Assembly: GCA_029298735.1 (NCBI GenBank)
Contig: JANSLP010000003.1
Span: forward strand, 310,001-374,000
Length of the DNA stretch: 64,000 nucleotides
Direction: 5' to 3'
Origin: Ophiostoma sp. CBS 140.51
Taxonomy: Eukaryota > Ascomycota > Sordariomycetes > Ophiostomatales > Ophiostomataceae
Shown here: piece by piece, positions 1-10,998 of the stretch
Numbering within the stretch: position 1 is the stretch's first letter
How the letters are laid out: each line of letters opens with the position of its first letter
Position numbers and translations under genes: made by a program
Notes under the pieces: generated by a model
Databases searched by the model: none
The model's input: the letters and a program-made list of their open reading frames with translations, nothing else
Told to the model about the DNA's origin: nothing

Positions 1-1690
1 TGTGTAAAGTCATCCATCACGATTTGTTGTTTGTCGTCGGTGCCAAGCATGCCGTGTAGAATGGCTTCAAGCTGTTGACTAGATATGCAGATCTTCAGCC
101 AACCATTGGCATCTCTTGTCATAGTCGTTAAAGTCCGTATAAGATACTGGATTGTGTCGTCTTTGTCACCGAACTGATCAAGCCCATCGATGAAAAGGCA
201 GTAACAAAAAGAAGCACGTATGCTCGTGCCTGCGCCAGACAACCGACCAAATGCTTCTTTAATGTGCTTATCCGTCAGACTAAAGGCCCCGCTGGCCGTG
301 TTCCAGATGCTGGGGAACAATACCTCAGCGGTGCCGTGGTTGGCTGCCAGGATGCCATACAACAGCGTCCGCATGAGGCCTGTGGATGACCGATGCATTT
401 TGAGCTCACTCTTGCTGATGAAACAATTTACCATGATAAGGGTGCGTCTCGTTTTCGCTACCCATTTTCCCAAAAGCGTTTGTGTTATGTCGTTCTCGAC
501 AATGTATTTCATAAGAATTGATTTGCCCGATGAAGGCTCTCCCACAATATGAAAGATGCCGTTTCCAACGGCAAGCCACTCAGCAAATCGACCAATCGCC
601 TGTTTATCGATGCATTCACCTTCATCACAAGCATTGGCAATGCTGCGTCTGCTGTGACTGCTGGCAACGCTGCCGGCAACGCTGCGTCTGCTGTGACCGC
701 CGAAAAAGCTGGCAATGCTGTCTCCGCTATGACTGTTGGCAACGCTGCCGGAAACGCTGCGTCTGCTGTGACTGCTGGCAACGCTGCTGTCATCGTCACT
801 GACGATATAGCCGCTGCTGTCATAGCTTCTTCTGGTAACGCTTCTAGGATCGCCGCTTGCAACGCTGATTCTGCTGGATTCATGGCCAATCCTTCCATGA
901 AATATCCATTCGCAAGTGCCAGCATATGCAAGCGGAACGTTATCATAGGGCTCGGATATACGCTCAAAAACAAGTGCACTGAGAAGTCTTGTAACTTTCT
1001 CATTTCCCATCATTTGGTCACTGCGCCGTCAACAGTATGGTTAGCAAAGCTAGGTGATATACAAAGGCGACCCCTCGCTGTCTTTCGAACTCCAGTAAGA
1101 CGTACTTTTGAAGAGCAATATGATCCAATCGCTGAATTCCTTCTCGTATCTCTTGTTTGGCACGGTCGAGAGCGGCACTCGTCGTTGCCCTGTTAGTAAC
1201 AAGTCAGCAATCGAAAAATCGACATAATAGCCATGATGTATTTTGTGCATTTGACTGACTCATTCTGCTCACTTAGAAACTGGTCAACCTCCGCAATGCA
1301 TTCGCAAAGGTTTTTTTGAAGATCTTGATATCTGGACGACTGTTTCCTATGAAATGCTCGGATCGCGACCAGTATTTTTTTCGCGGTCCTCTGGATGGGC
1401 TGCAGATCGTTGAGTATTCGGAGATTCTTGTTACATAGACGCGCTCCATGCCTTGCTAATCGGCGAGTTTTCCAGGTTGTGCGGCGATTCTGGCGCAGCT
1501 CGGTTTGTCGGTAGTTATTTGTCGCTTCAATGAACTTAATGCATCGATCCTTCAACAATTCGGTGGCTGTGCGGCTTGCGTTAATTTGTGCCGCGTTTCT
1601 GCCCTCTAGAATATCGCTGATGTCCTTGCCCGCCGTGTAGAGGAACGCCGCAAACTGCAGGACCGCAGCCGTGGTGCCAATAGGGTCCAT
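1..1690 (-). CDS. NACHT-type STAND NTPase (fungal NLR-like), 3' end cut by window edge
   Basis: The reading is complement(<1..1020, 1106..1189, 1260..1690), with introns of 85 and 70 nt. The start MDPIGTTAAVLQFA is the usual opening of the helical N-terminal domain of fungal NACHT proteins. A conserved 'TCEWIF' motif lies near residue 225, followed by a serine-rich linker (about 240-305). Then comes 'FAEWLAVGNGIFHIVGEP' running into the Walker A motif GEPSSGKS (about 332-339) and a Walker B-like CLFIDGLDQ near 447-453. Such proteins are intracellular signal NTPases involved in heterokaryon incompatibility and immunity-like responses in fungi (family knowledge). The sensor repeats and C-terminus lie outside the window. 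The donor of intron 1 (GTCAGT) was chosen over a nearby GTGAGC because only it keeps phase with the helical exon 2. No stop interrupts about 511 codons, so it looks intact as far as it can be seen. Confidence 0.85.
610..790 (-). repeat. Imperfect 39-nt tandem repeat inside the NACHT gene
   Basis: On the minus strand about four imperfect units of roughly 39 nt encode variants of VASSHSRRSVSGS in the NACHT frame. One unit is a codon shorter and one has diverged to VANSHSGDSIASF. All units keep the frame of the NACHT exon. The repeat lies in the linker between the WIF motif and the P-loop, so copy-number change would lengthen or shorten the linker without breaking the domain. It also opens a long alternative frame (509-1003), which is a shadow. 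Confidence 0.75.
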
Positions 1691-3123
1691 GGTCGGTTGA
1701 GAGGAAGAAAGAAGCAGTGAGACGCGAAAGTGCAAGAGTGTGTTGTAGGAAAAAAATGGGCGCAGAAACAGCGGCCTTTGGACCTGAAAGATGAGAACGG
1801 GTGGTACATTTGAGATTGGTGTCGAGACAGGCTGATGTTGACAGGAATATGCCATGATAGATATGGTAATTGTCAAGCGAAGGAAAGCTTTATTATATAG
1901 AGGGAAAGAAGAGTAAGAGAACCAAGGATGAAATATAGGGCTATGGAACTTTCATGCACGCAGAGCAAGTCCCTCCTGAACCTCCTACAACGTCTTCTAC
2001 AGTGGCTCTATCAATGTGCAGAAATCAGCACAACGATTTCGCAATGCCACTTCGTCGGGCACCGTCTCGTAATGCCACTTCGTCGGGCACTGTCTCGCAA
2101 TGCCACTTCGGTAGGCACCGCTCGGCATCGTTGTTGCGGTACAATAACCGTAAAGATGTATAGGGGGCAGTCACCGGAAAGCTGTTCAAGAGGAGCCTAT
2201 CAAGGTTGCCTTGATTTTGTTCTGGATGACCTGGGCGTTGTTGCCATGCATAGCGCCAGGTGACTTTATGTGACCCGGCCGATAAATGTGTGGAACAAAT
2301 CAAACTTGGAGTAGGTGATGGTAGCCACGTAGACCAAGCCTCGTTTTTCAATAATGTAGAGGAGGGTGGGCAGGGCGTGGTGGACTTGCAGCTTGAGCAA
2401 GCCAATCCAGGACGGCAATGGTAAAGACGTTACAGTGGTGGGCAGAATAAAAAAGACGAAGCTGGAAACAACCCCGCCACATTAGTCGTACAACAGTGGT
2501 TCTCCGTCAGCTTCCTCCATGTAGTTGTTGTTACGCTACTGACGAATGAGGCTGTAGATTTATGCATGACGGTCATATGACCTCGAGAAATTCATTTTTG
2601 TTGTCCATGGCTACTGCTACTTGCCGTAAAGATACAGCTCTGTTTCTTCCCATGTTGCCGTTTTTTCCCCACTTCGCTATTTTAGTTGCGTCGGTATAAG
2701 TTATAGATAGTTTGTTTGATTAACGAACGTGTGAACAAAGGCATCTCGGGGTACAGAGTCGTCGCCGACCACTGGCTGCTGGAAGGGAGAAAATATTTTT
2801 ATTATTTCCCCCCGGTCGCGGTGGCTCCCCACGCAGCCGGTGGTGGACGCCGGCGGTACAAAGGACAGTCCGGCAAGCGGCTAAAGCAGAACAAACGTGG
2901 CGCTCCTTCCGATTTAATTCTTAATACGCCTGGATGCTCTAGATCCGGCGAGACACAACAGCGGCGATGAAAGCGGCCAGCCGAGAGGCTTAGAAACGAG
3001 CAGCCTGTCTTACCCTAAACCTGTGGAAGTTGGCCAAATGGGCGGGGCTTGAGAGTTTCCGCCCTTGCGAACCGGGAAGGATGCCTAACCTAAGGCTGAA
3101 CCCCCCCTCCTCCCATTCCTGCA
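1691..3123. other. Intergenic, no gene recognised
   Basis: Short open stretches in several frames, none with family motifs or splice-supported extension. The left part is the promoter side of the NACHT gene. A 28-nt tandem repeat occupies 2041-2124. Near 3105 a C-rich tract precedes the pseudogene start. Confidence 0.6.
2041..2124. repeat. 28-nt tandem repeat, three copies
   Basis: Three adjacent units begin at 2041, 2069 and 2097, with the core GCAATGCCACTTCGTCGGGC. Copies differ by a few substitutions, and the third has diverged at its end (TCGGTAGGC). No coding role was recognised. Confidence 0.8.
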
Positions 3124-3984
3124 ATGCCTGAGCCCAAGCAGGAGCTCAAGTCATACTTTCTCAACGTAAAGCTCACTCCGCTCGACAACATTTGCCAGAG
3201 AGACCTCAAGATCCCTTGCCGCGAGCCTCCTCGTGCGCCGCCTGGGTTCTTGTATCCCGTGCGAAAGCAACGCCTCCAAGGTTACACCGGCCTTGAAAAG
3301 CGGGGCCTGCACCGCTCTCCGCCAGAAGGACGGTACGATTTTACCGAGCTCCCGCCCCTCGAGAAACACCGATCATCCACAGACATCTACGAAGACAAAC
3401 GCATCTCTAACGACATGACTCCCATGGAGGCCATGAAGATTTCAAAGCTTGCCCAGAGTCTGGCACAACGCCGGTATGATTTCGGCAGACTTATCATGTC
3501 CAGGAACATGCCCTTGTATGGTCCAGCACAAGGTGCCGACCGCGTCTTGGCATGCCATCAAAGGACGCCCGACGAGGACATGGTACGCTGAACAAAAGAA
3601 AATGACCGCTACGATCTCAACATGAAGGGCCTGATTCAACCCATCCCCAAATCTGTTCATGTGAAAAATGCCAGAGAGAAGGTGCAGGGCTGGAAGCTAC
3701 AGGAACAGGAGAGGAAGAGGAAGTTGGACAGGTAGATGGAACTCTTGAGCGAGAGCGAGAAGGCGGAAAGAGAGGAGAGGAGGAGGCAGCAAGAAGAATC
3801 TGATAAAAGAGAGAAGGAGAAGCAGCGGACAAGATTCGAGGAGGAGAAAGAGGAGCTGGAAAAACTGGTAAAAAAGATTGAACAGGAGGAGCAGGAGGAG
3901 CAAGAGGAGCAAGATGCAGAACCTATTGTGAGGAACGAGGAAATAGCAGAATATGTTGAGCGCACCATGTGGGATATGGACTAG
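3124..3984 (+). pseudogene. Coiled-coil protein gene with two in-frame stops
   Basis: From ATG 3124 one frame stays open for 287 codons except for TGA at 3589-3591 and TAG at 3733-3735. The frame is the same before, between and after the stops. The first 155 codons encode a basic, proline-containing segment of unknown family. The last 100 or so codons are a highly charged Glu/Lys/Arg coiled coil ending in an acidic Glu/Gln run and YVERTMWDMD. Both stops are one C-to-T step from sense codons (CGA, CAG). The first could alternatively sit in a 45-nt intron (GTACGC...AAG, phase 0). No acceptable intron removes the second. I do not recognise the family. Confidence 0.55.
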
Positions 3985-4376
3985 ATATGGAATGTATTGT
4001 TTTTTTCCTATCTAGAATAGTTCAGTAGAATAAGAAGAAATAAAATTTTAAACGGCATAAAATCATCACATGATTATTGCAAGTGAAGCCCACAATGCTC
4101 GAGGTGGGGAAAAATGTACGATATGTTGTTGATATAACACACCGTGACTGTTGTTTTGTTTGGTTAGAAAAAAGTGGGGCTAGTGAGCTCTGATTTTTGG
4201 CCGACTTGTCTTTCGTCATCATACAGGGTTTTTTACTCCTTCCTTTGCAGTATGTTTGTCATATGATTATTTACCATTTGGGGTTTTTTTTATACAACTA
4301 TATACTGCCTATCATAATTTTTAATGCATTAATTGATTCTCTATCTGTTTCCATCCCTTGCCAAGCCCTTTTCACA
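3985..4376. other. AT-rich intergenic spacer
   Basis: Lies between the 3' ends of the pseudogene and the minus-strand gene at 4377-4754. It is AT-rich with T homopolymers and fits 3' flanks of convergent units. No gene seen. Confidence 0.6.
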
Positions 4377-4754
4377 TTACATGAACAAAACAGACACACT
4401 CGAAACAAACAGTGCCCATAGTCCAATCTGTGCTACTGTTACCGTAGCTGCCGTCGTTCCTGCAGCATTGCTATGACGATACGTAGTGACCGTGGAGCTA
4501 TTGTCTCGCCCGTTCAAGTCGAGGCAAGATGTAAAGTCCGTAATGTTGGCATCGGTGACTTGGCACCACTCGTAGCAACCGTTGGCAATGTTAACGGGCT
4601 TCGGTGCGCAGCAGGTAACCATGGCATGGTCCGAGATGTTGCTGCCCGGAATGGCAACAACGGCGATGCCGGTCGGGATGGGCAGGTTGCCAATGGCTGG
4701 GATCTGATCGCCCGGCGGGCATGTTGTGGTTGTGTTTGCAGTTGCGTTGGACAT
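4377..4754 (-). CDS. Small Cys-containing protein with hydrophobic C-terminal tail
   Basis: 125 residues from ATG at 4754. An in-frame upstream extension lacks similar composition and was not used. The protein has no N-terminal signal peptide. It opens with an Asn/Thr-rich stretch (MSNATANTTTTC), then six cysteines, including a CC pair near 48-49 and a CYEWC motif near 60-64. It ends in a Ser/Thr/Ala linker and a roughly 20-residue hydrophobic tail finishing in VLFM. That fits a tail-anchored or membrane-associated small protein. The CYEWCQV context recalls small uncharacterised fungal proteins, but I cannot name a function. It is transcribed away from the secreted-protein gene at 6093 across a 1.3 kb divergent promoter. 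Confidence 0.6.
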   Translation of the reverse strand: MSNATANTTTTCPPGDQIPAIGNLPIPTGIAVVAIPGSNISDHAMVTCCAPKPVNIANGCYEWCQVTDANITDFTSCLDLNGRDNSSTVTTYRHSNAAGTTAATVTVAQIGLWALFVSSVSVLFM

Positions 4755-6092
4755 TGTAGCAGGTGGCGGTTTCTGTTTGTTAGCAATTTGATGATAAGGG
4801 AGAAAAGAAATGTTATCTTCTTTCGAAAAAGCGTACATTGGTGTGGGGAAAAGAGGAAGGACGATGGAAAGGTCGACATTAGTCCTGGGCAAGTCTTAAC
4901 GTGGGAGTGACGAAAAGAATATTTATTTCTGCAGCAGGCAAAGATAAAGTAAGGACCAAAGCAGGCTCGGATTGCGAGCAGTTTATGGGATGGTTTACGG
5001 CAAGGACCCTGAATATGTTTCGCAGACATAGGTTGGCTTGTTTTACCGAGATCAAAAAGGGCCGGATAGTGCCGCAGCTACACATTCGCGTGAAATTTAA
5101 CCATAACTGTAGGGACCTTTTGCCTATTGTTGACGGTCCCCCCATAACGACTGGGTAGCAGCGTGGGCCGTTCAAATCGCATTTGCCGCACATTTATCCT
5201 AGCGACTTCTTGCATTGTGCGTAGCTCTGACGCCGCTCACCCGACCAACAGTCGTTTCCCAGGCAGCCGTGGCGCCGTTCAGGTTCAAGGCTGGAGAAAT
5301 TGAAGTCTTAAGACAGCCTCATAACCGTGATCGGATCGAGATTAATATTACCTGGGTCCCCGATATACTTGTGTCACATCTTTCCAGCCAACTTTACCGT
5401 GCCACCCGGTTTCGCTGCTGGGCACGGCACGGGCTAAAGAACTTGTTTGGCGGCTACTTGACTTGAATTTGTTGGTTACTGGAGGTATACTGTCAGGATA
5501 ACTTGACTTCCTCTCTATATCCTCATCCCGGTGTCACCGGAGGCGGTCGGCTCGCCTGATACTGTAATGAAAACGGACGCCGTGTACATGCACACCGAGT
5601 CATGTTGGTTTACAAACAACACAGACAACAGAACCTGAAAAGTCAAAGCAAGCTTCCAACACGAAAGTCTGCTGCCATATTCTGTCACGATGGACATTTG
5701 ACCAATGCATACGGGAGGCAAAGCAGGCTCTTACGATGTTGGCTGACTTGTAAACAAAGTTTGTTGTTGGTTGGACGGTCTGAGAAAAGACGTGAAGATA
5801 TGTTGTTGACAGTTTAGGCATCGCATCTCGTTTTTTTTAGAAAAGAAAACCAGGAGAGGCAAACTGTGCGCCATACATAGAAATAGTAGCAACAGAGCAA
5901 AATCGAAGGCAGTGGTGATGATGTTGAAGAGGAAGCTATATAAAAGGCGGCCACATCTCACCACATCTACCCATTGAATTTTTTATTTTCATCTCAGCAT
6001 CCTCTTTCAATCTCTCAAATATTTTATCCCCTATATATTCACTCGTTTTTCACGTCAACTATTCAATTCCACCCTTGTCTTCCATTTCCAAG
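4755..6092. other. Divergent promoter region
   Basis: 1.3 kb between two divergently transcribed genes. The right end has a TATA box (5937-5945) and a CT-rich, T-rich leader running to the ATG at 6093, typical of a highly expressed fungal gene. Short frames here show no motifs. Confidence 0.6.
5937..5945 (+). promoter_or_regulatory. TATA box of the secreted-protein gene
   Basis: TATATAAAA lies about 150 nt before the ATG at 6093 and is followed by a pyrimidine-rich leader. Confidence 0.65.
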
Positions 6093-7221
6093 ATGGCAGC
6101 CTATACTGTTCTTCTTGCTTCGGCAGCTATGGCCCTTGCTGCTCCGAACCTCCCGGCTGTTGCGGGCATCAACCAAGAGCTGAACATTGTCTTTCAATAC
6201 AACAAGGCTGAGTTGCAGTCGTCCGTTCAAGCGTGGAACAAGGACCGCACAAAGCTTTTTGGTCACTCTTGCTCTGGCTCTCTTGTGTCGGGCACCTTTG
6301 CCAACTATCCTGTCCATTTCGATGTCGACTTCAATGGTGCAGGCAACCTTACACTTAATGCGACCACGCACAAGGTCCACGAAGATCCAGACATCTCCAA
6401 TGGCATTAGTTGTGGTCGCATCTACAGCCCAGATGAGTCTCTTGTGACTTGCACGGTTCTTGTGCCAGATGTCCTGCAGTTCTCCAGCCTGAACAAAAGG
6501 GAGGCTGAGGTCTGTTTTGCTGACGGCCACGGCTTAGCCGGCATCCTCGACGGGCTAATCAATGCGCCGACGTTACCGGCAGCCAATGTCTCCAACGTGA
6601 CCACTACCACTGCCACCACCATTGGTGATGATGCAGCAGTCACCACTGCAGGCCACAACGACAAGCGCCAAAACCCGTGTGGCATCTGGTTCTCCAACAC
6701 TGTCCGCGTCGGCGATGGCAACCCCCACCAGAACAACATGAACATCCAGCTTAGTGTAGGTCCCTCACTTCTCCTCCTCTATCTTCTGTCTAAAAACGAA
6801 CATAACTGACGATGTGCGAAACATGCAGGCACCCATGGACTGTGGAGGTAATAGATGTGAAGTTGGCCATTCCGAGTCAAGGTCCATTACCCTCTCTTGG
6901 ACAGCCAGCGCTGCTGCTACCCAGTGGATCTCTGCCGAGTTTGATGTCGTTAGCAGCATCGGGACAGGCAACGACTACACGTGTAAGGGTGACGCGGGTG
7001 ATTGGCTCTGTGTGTGGAAGAACCAGGGGCAGACGGCCTACACGGTGCAGAACAAAGACAGCAACGAATGCGCGTCGCCCAACTACGGCAGTCCGTTCGT
7101 TATGTGGTCGCCCAATGCCAACGGCCGGGGCTCGCACTACTATTGTGTCCATGGAAGGGATTACTGCCGCAACGAGGGCGACCGCTGGTTGGAGACCGAT
7201 GGCCGTGCCGGTGGTCCTTAA
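6093..7221 (+). CDS. Secreted preproprotein with dibasic (Kex2-type) sites and conserved C-terminal Cys domain
   Basis: Exons are 6093-6755 and 6829-7221. The 73-nt intron has donor GTAGGT, branch AACTGAC and acceptor TGCAG, in phase 0. The product is 351 residues. It opens with a clear signal peptide (MAAYTVLLASAAMALAA, about 1-17). An N-terminal region with four Cys runs to a first dibasic site, LNKR|EAE, at 135-136. A Thr/Ala-rich linker leads to a second, NDKR|QNPCGIWF, at 191-192. KR followed by EAE is the classic Kex2 then dipeptidyl-aminopeptidase context. The last 159 residues form a Cys-rich domain with 'CGGNRCEVG' and 'HYYCVHGRDYCRNEGDRW'. This resembles a domain seen in many uncharacterised secreted fungal proteins. 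Secretion and processing are inferred from sequence; the function is unknown. Confidence 0.8.
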
Positions 7222-8249
7222 TTCTTTTTTTTTTCCCCTGAATATCATCCCGACTTTGCGACTTGGGTGTCATATGGAGCTTAGTTTGCCACAGACTTCT
7301 TTACAGGCATGCCATGCGCCTTTGAATTCAAACAAGGTTATATGAACGATACTGGACACAAAACTTTGATTATACTAGGAAAACAAACGCGAGCAACACT
7401 CTACAGAACCTTGTGTTTTCTCCATGATTTATATATGTGTGCACTTTTTTTCTTTTTCATTTCTTTCCAAAAAAACAAAACAACAAGCTACATACAGAAA
7501 ATCAACTTAATCAGTGTCCAAATATATATGACCCAGTAACCAATGCCTAATTTAATTCATAACCGAGTCAAATTCCTGCCGTGTTGTTAGGCAGTGCAAC
7601 ACAATTAAATTATAGAAACAGCCGGCAACGACACATACATCCTAGTGTAGGACAACTAAAACCATGAAAGGGCACACATAAAGCCTACATTAAGTTTGTA
7701 GCTTTCTTGAATTGGTATTTTAATCTGTGAATAAAGTCTCGAAGCACATAAACTTTTTCTGCTTTAAATATTTCTCGGCCCCAAGAGGTCTTATCCAGTG
7801 TCTGTTGTCTATATCTGATGACTAAGCATGTCGTTGACCAAACAGTGGCTGTAGTGGATGTGGCGCTAAATTTTGACCCTTTAGTGCCCCGCGTCCAGCG
7901 ACGCGTCTCCCCGTGTAGCTTCCCCTATTAGAAGTTAGAGCATCATCACCAACACCACCACAAAGCAACGGAGGACGACGACGAATGCTGTCCAGCGGAT
8001 CAACAGACACGACCCTGCTGCCTGCGATAAGCGGGTGAGCAAACGATACAATCATCTGACAACTGCTTAGTTTCGGCACTCCTCAATCCAATTTGCCGGG
8101 TTATTGGCCGCCTCAAAGAGCATCACAGCGCATTTGCGTTTGTTGACACATTTCGATCCCTTCCACCTTTTCTCAACAACCCACCCACTCCCTCCCGCTT
8201 GACAGCATCTCTCTCTTCCGACCTAAAACCTCTCCCACCCAACCTCAGA
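7222..8249. other. Intergenic spacer before APC5
   Basis: The first 600 bp are AT-rich, a likely 3' flank of the secreted-protein gene. The last 150 bp are C/T-rich and lead to the APC5 start. No gene recognised. Confidence 0.6.
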
Positions 8250-10733
8250 ATGCGTCGCTTCATCTCGCCCGGGCGGATAGCCCTGCTCACGCTGGTCGAC
8301 ATGTACTGCAGCGAGGCGGTCCGCGACAAGGACGACGACTTTATTCTCGAACTCATTACCTGCTACGTCACCGACACGTATGCCCGGCCGACAAACCAGC
8401 GACAACGCTACCTCTCCCGCTGGCAGCGAGCGTTTTTGAGCGTCGACCTGCTCGGCCACCTTCACAGCCTGCGTCTGGCCCTGCAGCGCTGCTTCATCGC
8501 GTTTGCCCCGCCGAGCACGGATGTGCCGTTGTGTGCCACGCTCTGGGACGACCTGGTGGCTCGGCTCTGGCTGCGGTTGACATCCCTCGACGACCTGGGA
8601 CCCTTCTTCGACCAGCTGGGCATGTACATTGCGCCGACGTACGCCGAGTTGCGTGCCCACCGCGACCTGGGCATTGAAGATCCTCCAGACGATTTGCTGC
8701 TGTTGGACCGCCGCTCGCCACTGGGCCTCATGGTCTACCAGGCACACACCGAGTTCCAGCAGTTGTCGTTTGCGCATCGTTGCGAGTTATGGGAGGACTT
8801 TGTGCGGTACCGCAACCCGACGCGAACCGACTTCAAGATTCTGTGGCCGCACGATTTTGGCGTGGACGGCCTGCTATTTGATGCTGTCCTGACCCAGGGA
8901 CAGGCTGACTGGGGTGTTGCAGGCACCGACGCCGTGGCCCGTGTCGTTTTTGACCGCATGATCAAGGACTCGTCGGTGTCGGTCAGCCACGACGAGACGG
9001 ACAAGCTAGTGACGCTGCTGATTGAGCGGGAGCGCATAGGATTCCGCCCTGCACCCATCCTAAGAGAAGCAGCGGACACGGTGATCCAAGGCGCTACGCC
9101 GATCCCCTCGCAGGCCACGTTTTACCGGCTGCTAGATGCCTGGCGCATGGGCGATATCAACACGGCCTATGACCAGCTGCACCGCTACTTTGACCTCGTG
9201 TCGCGCCAGGCGCCCGGGGCCATGTATGGGTACAATGTCGGTCCCATGAATAAGGGTGTCATTCAGCGCGATTTTGGTGAGCACTCCAACGATCTGCTGT
9301 CCATGCTTGATGCCGTCCACGCCGGCCGCGAGGCCCGTGACTACAACTCGCTGCGGTTTTCCTTGCTGTGGCTCTACATGTATGCCCGCGTGCTGCCCCG
9401 GCACATCCGCCCGCATCAGCTCCAGGGTCTGGCGGGCGAGGCCACCGATGGCCGCCAAGTGCTGCCGTATGTCCGCGACGACGCCGATGCGTCCCAGTTC
9501 CACGGGCACCATGCCCTGGCCACGCTGCTCGAGGCCCGCGTCGCCATTAGCGATGGCCGCCCCCCCCTCTTTGCTAAGACGTGCCTACACGAGGCCGGCC
9601 GCCGCATCGTCAAGCACTGCGAGGTCACGCTCGAGGGCCAGCTGACGAGCACGCTCATGCTGTTTTGGGACCGCATGGGCTATGGCCCTCTGGCTGTCGT
9701 GCACGGCCGCGTGTTTATGCGCACGCGCCACGACGGTGTGCCCTTTGACGACGCCGTGCGCGTGGCTTCGCGGCTGGCGCTGCAGTATGCGCAGAACGGG
9801 CAGTTCAAGGAGGCCAAGGCGATTATGGACCAGCTGAACCCCGAAGGCCTCACGTCTCTCAAGCCGCAGGGCATGGTTCGCCATGTCTTGACGTATGTGG
9901 CGGCCCTACAGGCCGTCCGGTTGCACCAGTTTGACGAGGCCGAAGACCTGTTGTTAAGGCGTCTGCCCACGGCGGGCTACCCCTCGTGTGCATCTACACG
10001 TGTCGACCGCCAGGCCCAGGGGCCGTCCCAAATGGACCCCGATCTGGCGGCCCAAGTTGCCCTGCTGCACGTCGCCTCCCTCACCCGGAGGGCCGCCGAG
10101 GGCGATGAGGCAGACGAGGAATCCACCTTGGTCGACTCCCGAGTGGACACTGGCGGGTCCTTGGTTATTGCCCGCGATGCTCTCGACCGCTTCGAGGCCG
10201 CCTACGACAAGGGCGTTGGTGACCTGCATGTCTTGTTGCAAATCTCGCTGGCCCGCGCCACCCTCTATGCCCGTGCGGGACGTGGCCTGCGTGCCGTCAC
10301 TCTGTTGCTTCACACTTTGCAAGCTTGTCTGCGTCGCCGCTACCATGTTCTCCTCTGGGAAACGGTCGGTGCCGTCGCCCGTCTGCTGGTGGCCGAGGGC
10401 GAGTTCCGCGCGGCCCGTACGCTGCTGTCGCTGGCCCTGCCGCGGTCGCTGGAGACGGCACATGCCGAAACGTCGGCAGAACTATACCAGTCGCTGGTGG
10501 ATGCTTGCATGGGGTTGGCGGGAGAAGAGGCGGAGTCTTCATCAGCAAAGTCAACCCAATTGAAGAGAAGCACCCGCGTGAAGCAGCACATGAGTCGCGC
10601 GTGGTGGTACCTGGGCCAGGCGCAAACATGTTTTGACCGTGCCGGCAGCGGGCGGACTGTGGCACAAGAGATCTCGATGAAGCGGCAGATGATCTTGTCA
10701 GTAGCCCAACAAGTGGGAGGCGTTGGGAAATAA
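8250..10733 (+). CDS. apc5: Anaphase-promoting complex subunit 5
   Basis: 827 residues in a single exon. I start at ATG 8250 (MRRFISPGRIALLTLVDMY), which matches the usual Apc5 opening. The upstream in-frame extension begins with TTG only. Diagnostic stretches are TSLDDLGPFFDQL (near 110-125), then DRRSPLGLMVYQAHTEFQQL and LWEDFVRYRNPT (about 160-200), followed by long helical TPR-like repeats to the end. Apc5 is a scaffold subunit of the nuclear APC/C ubiquitin ligase, which drives mitotic cyclin and securin degradation. It converges with the coiled-coil gene at 10999. In Sordariomycetes apc5 is a known member of the MAT-flanking block with apn2 and cox13. Confidence 0.9.
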   Translation: MRRFISPGRIALLTLVDMYCSEAVRDKDDDFILELITCYVTDTYARPTNQRQRYLSRWQRAFLSVDLLGHLHSLRLALQRCFIAFAPPSTDVPLCATLWDDLVARLWLRLTSLDDLGPFFDQLGMYIAPTYAELRAHRDLGIEDPPDDLLLLDRRSPLGLMVYQAHTEFQQLSFAHRCELWEDFVRYRNPTRTDFKILWPHDFGVDGLLFDAVLTQGQADWGVAGTDAVARVVFDRMIKDSSVSVSHDETDKLVTLLIERERIGFRPAPILREAADTVIQGATPIPSQATFYRLLDAWRMGDINTAYDQLHRYFDLVSRQAPGAMYGYNVGPMNKGVIQRDFGEHSNDLLSMLDAVHAGREARDYNSLRFSLLWLYMYARVLPRHIRPHQLQGLAGEATDGRQVLPYVRDDADASQFHGHHALATLLEARVAISDGRPPLFAKTCLHEAGRRIVKHCEVTLEGQLTSTLMLFWDRMGYGPLAVVHGRVFMRTRHDGVPFDDAVRVASRLALQYAQNGQFKEAKAIMDQLNPEGLTSLKPQGMVRHVLTYVAALQAVRLHQFDEAEDLLLRRLPTAGYPSCASTRVDRQAQGPSQMDPDLAAQVALLHVASLTRRAAEGDEADEESTLVDSRVDTGGSLVIARDALDRFEAAYDKGVGDLHVLLQISLARATLYARAGRGLRAVTLLLHTLQACLRRRYHVLLWETVGAVARLLVAEGEFRAARTLLSLALPRSLETAHAETSAELYQSLVDACMGLAGEEAESSSAKSTQLKRSTRVKQHMSRAWWYLGQAQTCFDRAGSGRTVAQEISMKRQMILSVAQQVGGVGK

Positions 10734-10998
10734 GAGAAGCAGGGTGTGAGAGACGAAACAATCATGGGATACGGCGTTGATTGGAACATCATACTACGGT
10801 GAAATGGATGGACAGCATAGCATGGGTTTTTTGCTTCTTATTTGTTTTATCGGATCTATACCCTACGGAGTACGGACGGATGTCTTATCAAACTCATAAA
10901 TCAATTAAAATTATACAAAATGGTATTCCCTCGTTCAGATATCGTACATCGTGTAGCCATGTCTAGATCATCGTAGTCATACAGATGGGCCGGTTGCC

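Noticed and set aside
509..1003. 164-codon minus frame rich in Ala/Leu/Pro/Val repeats
   Set aside because: It is a shadow of the serine-rich repeat in the NACHT frame. The NACHT frame continues on both sides and carries the P-loop.
2025..2405. 126-codon minus frame over the 28-nt repeat
   Set aside because: Open because of the tandem repeat. No motif, no splice-supported extension and no resemblance to a transposase that I could name.
8199..8249. Upstream extension of APC5
   Set aside because: Begins with TTG, not ATG. The ATG at 8250 matches the usual Apc5 N-terminus.
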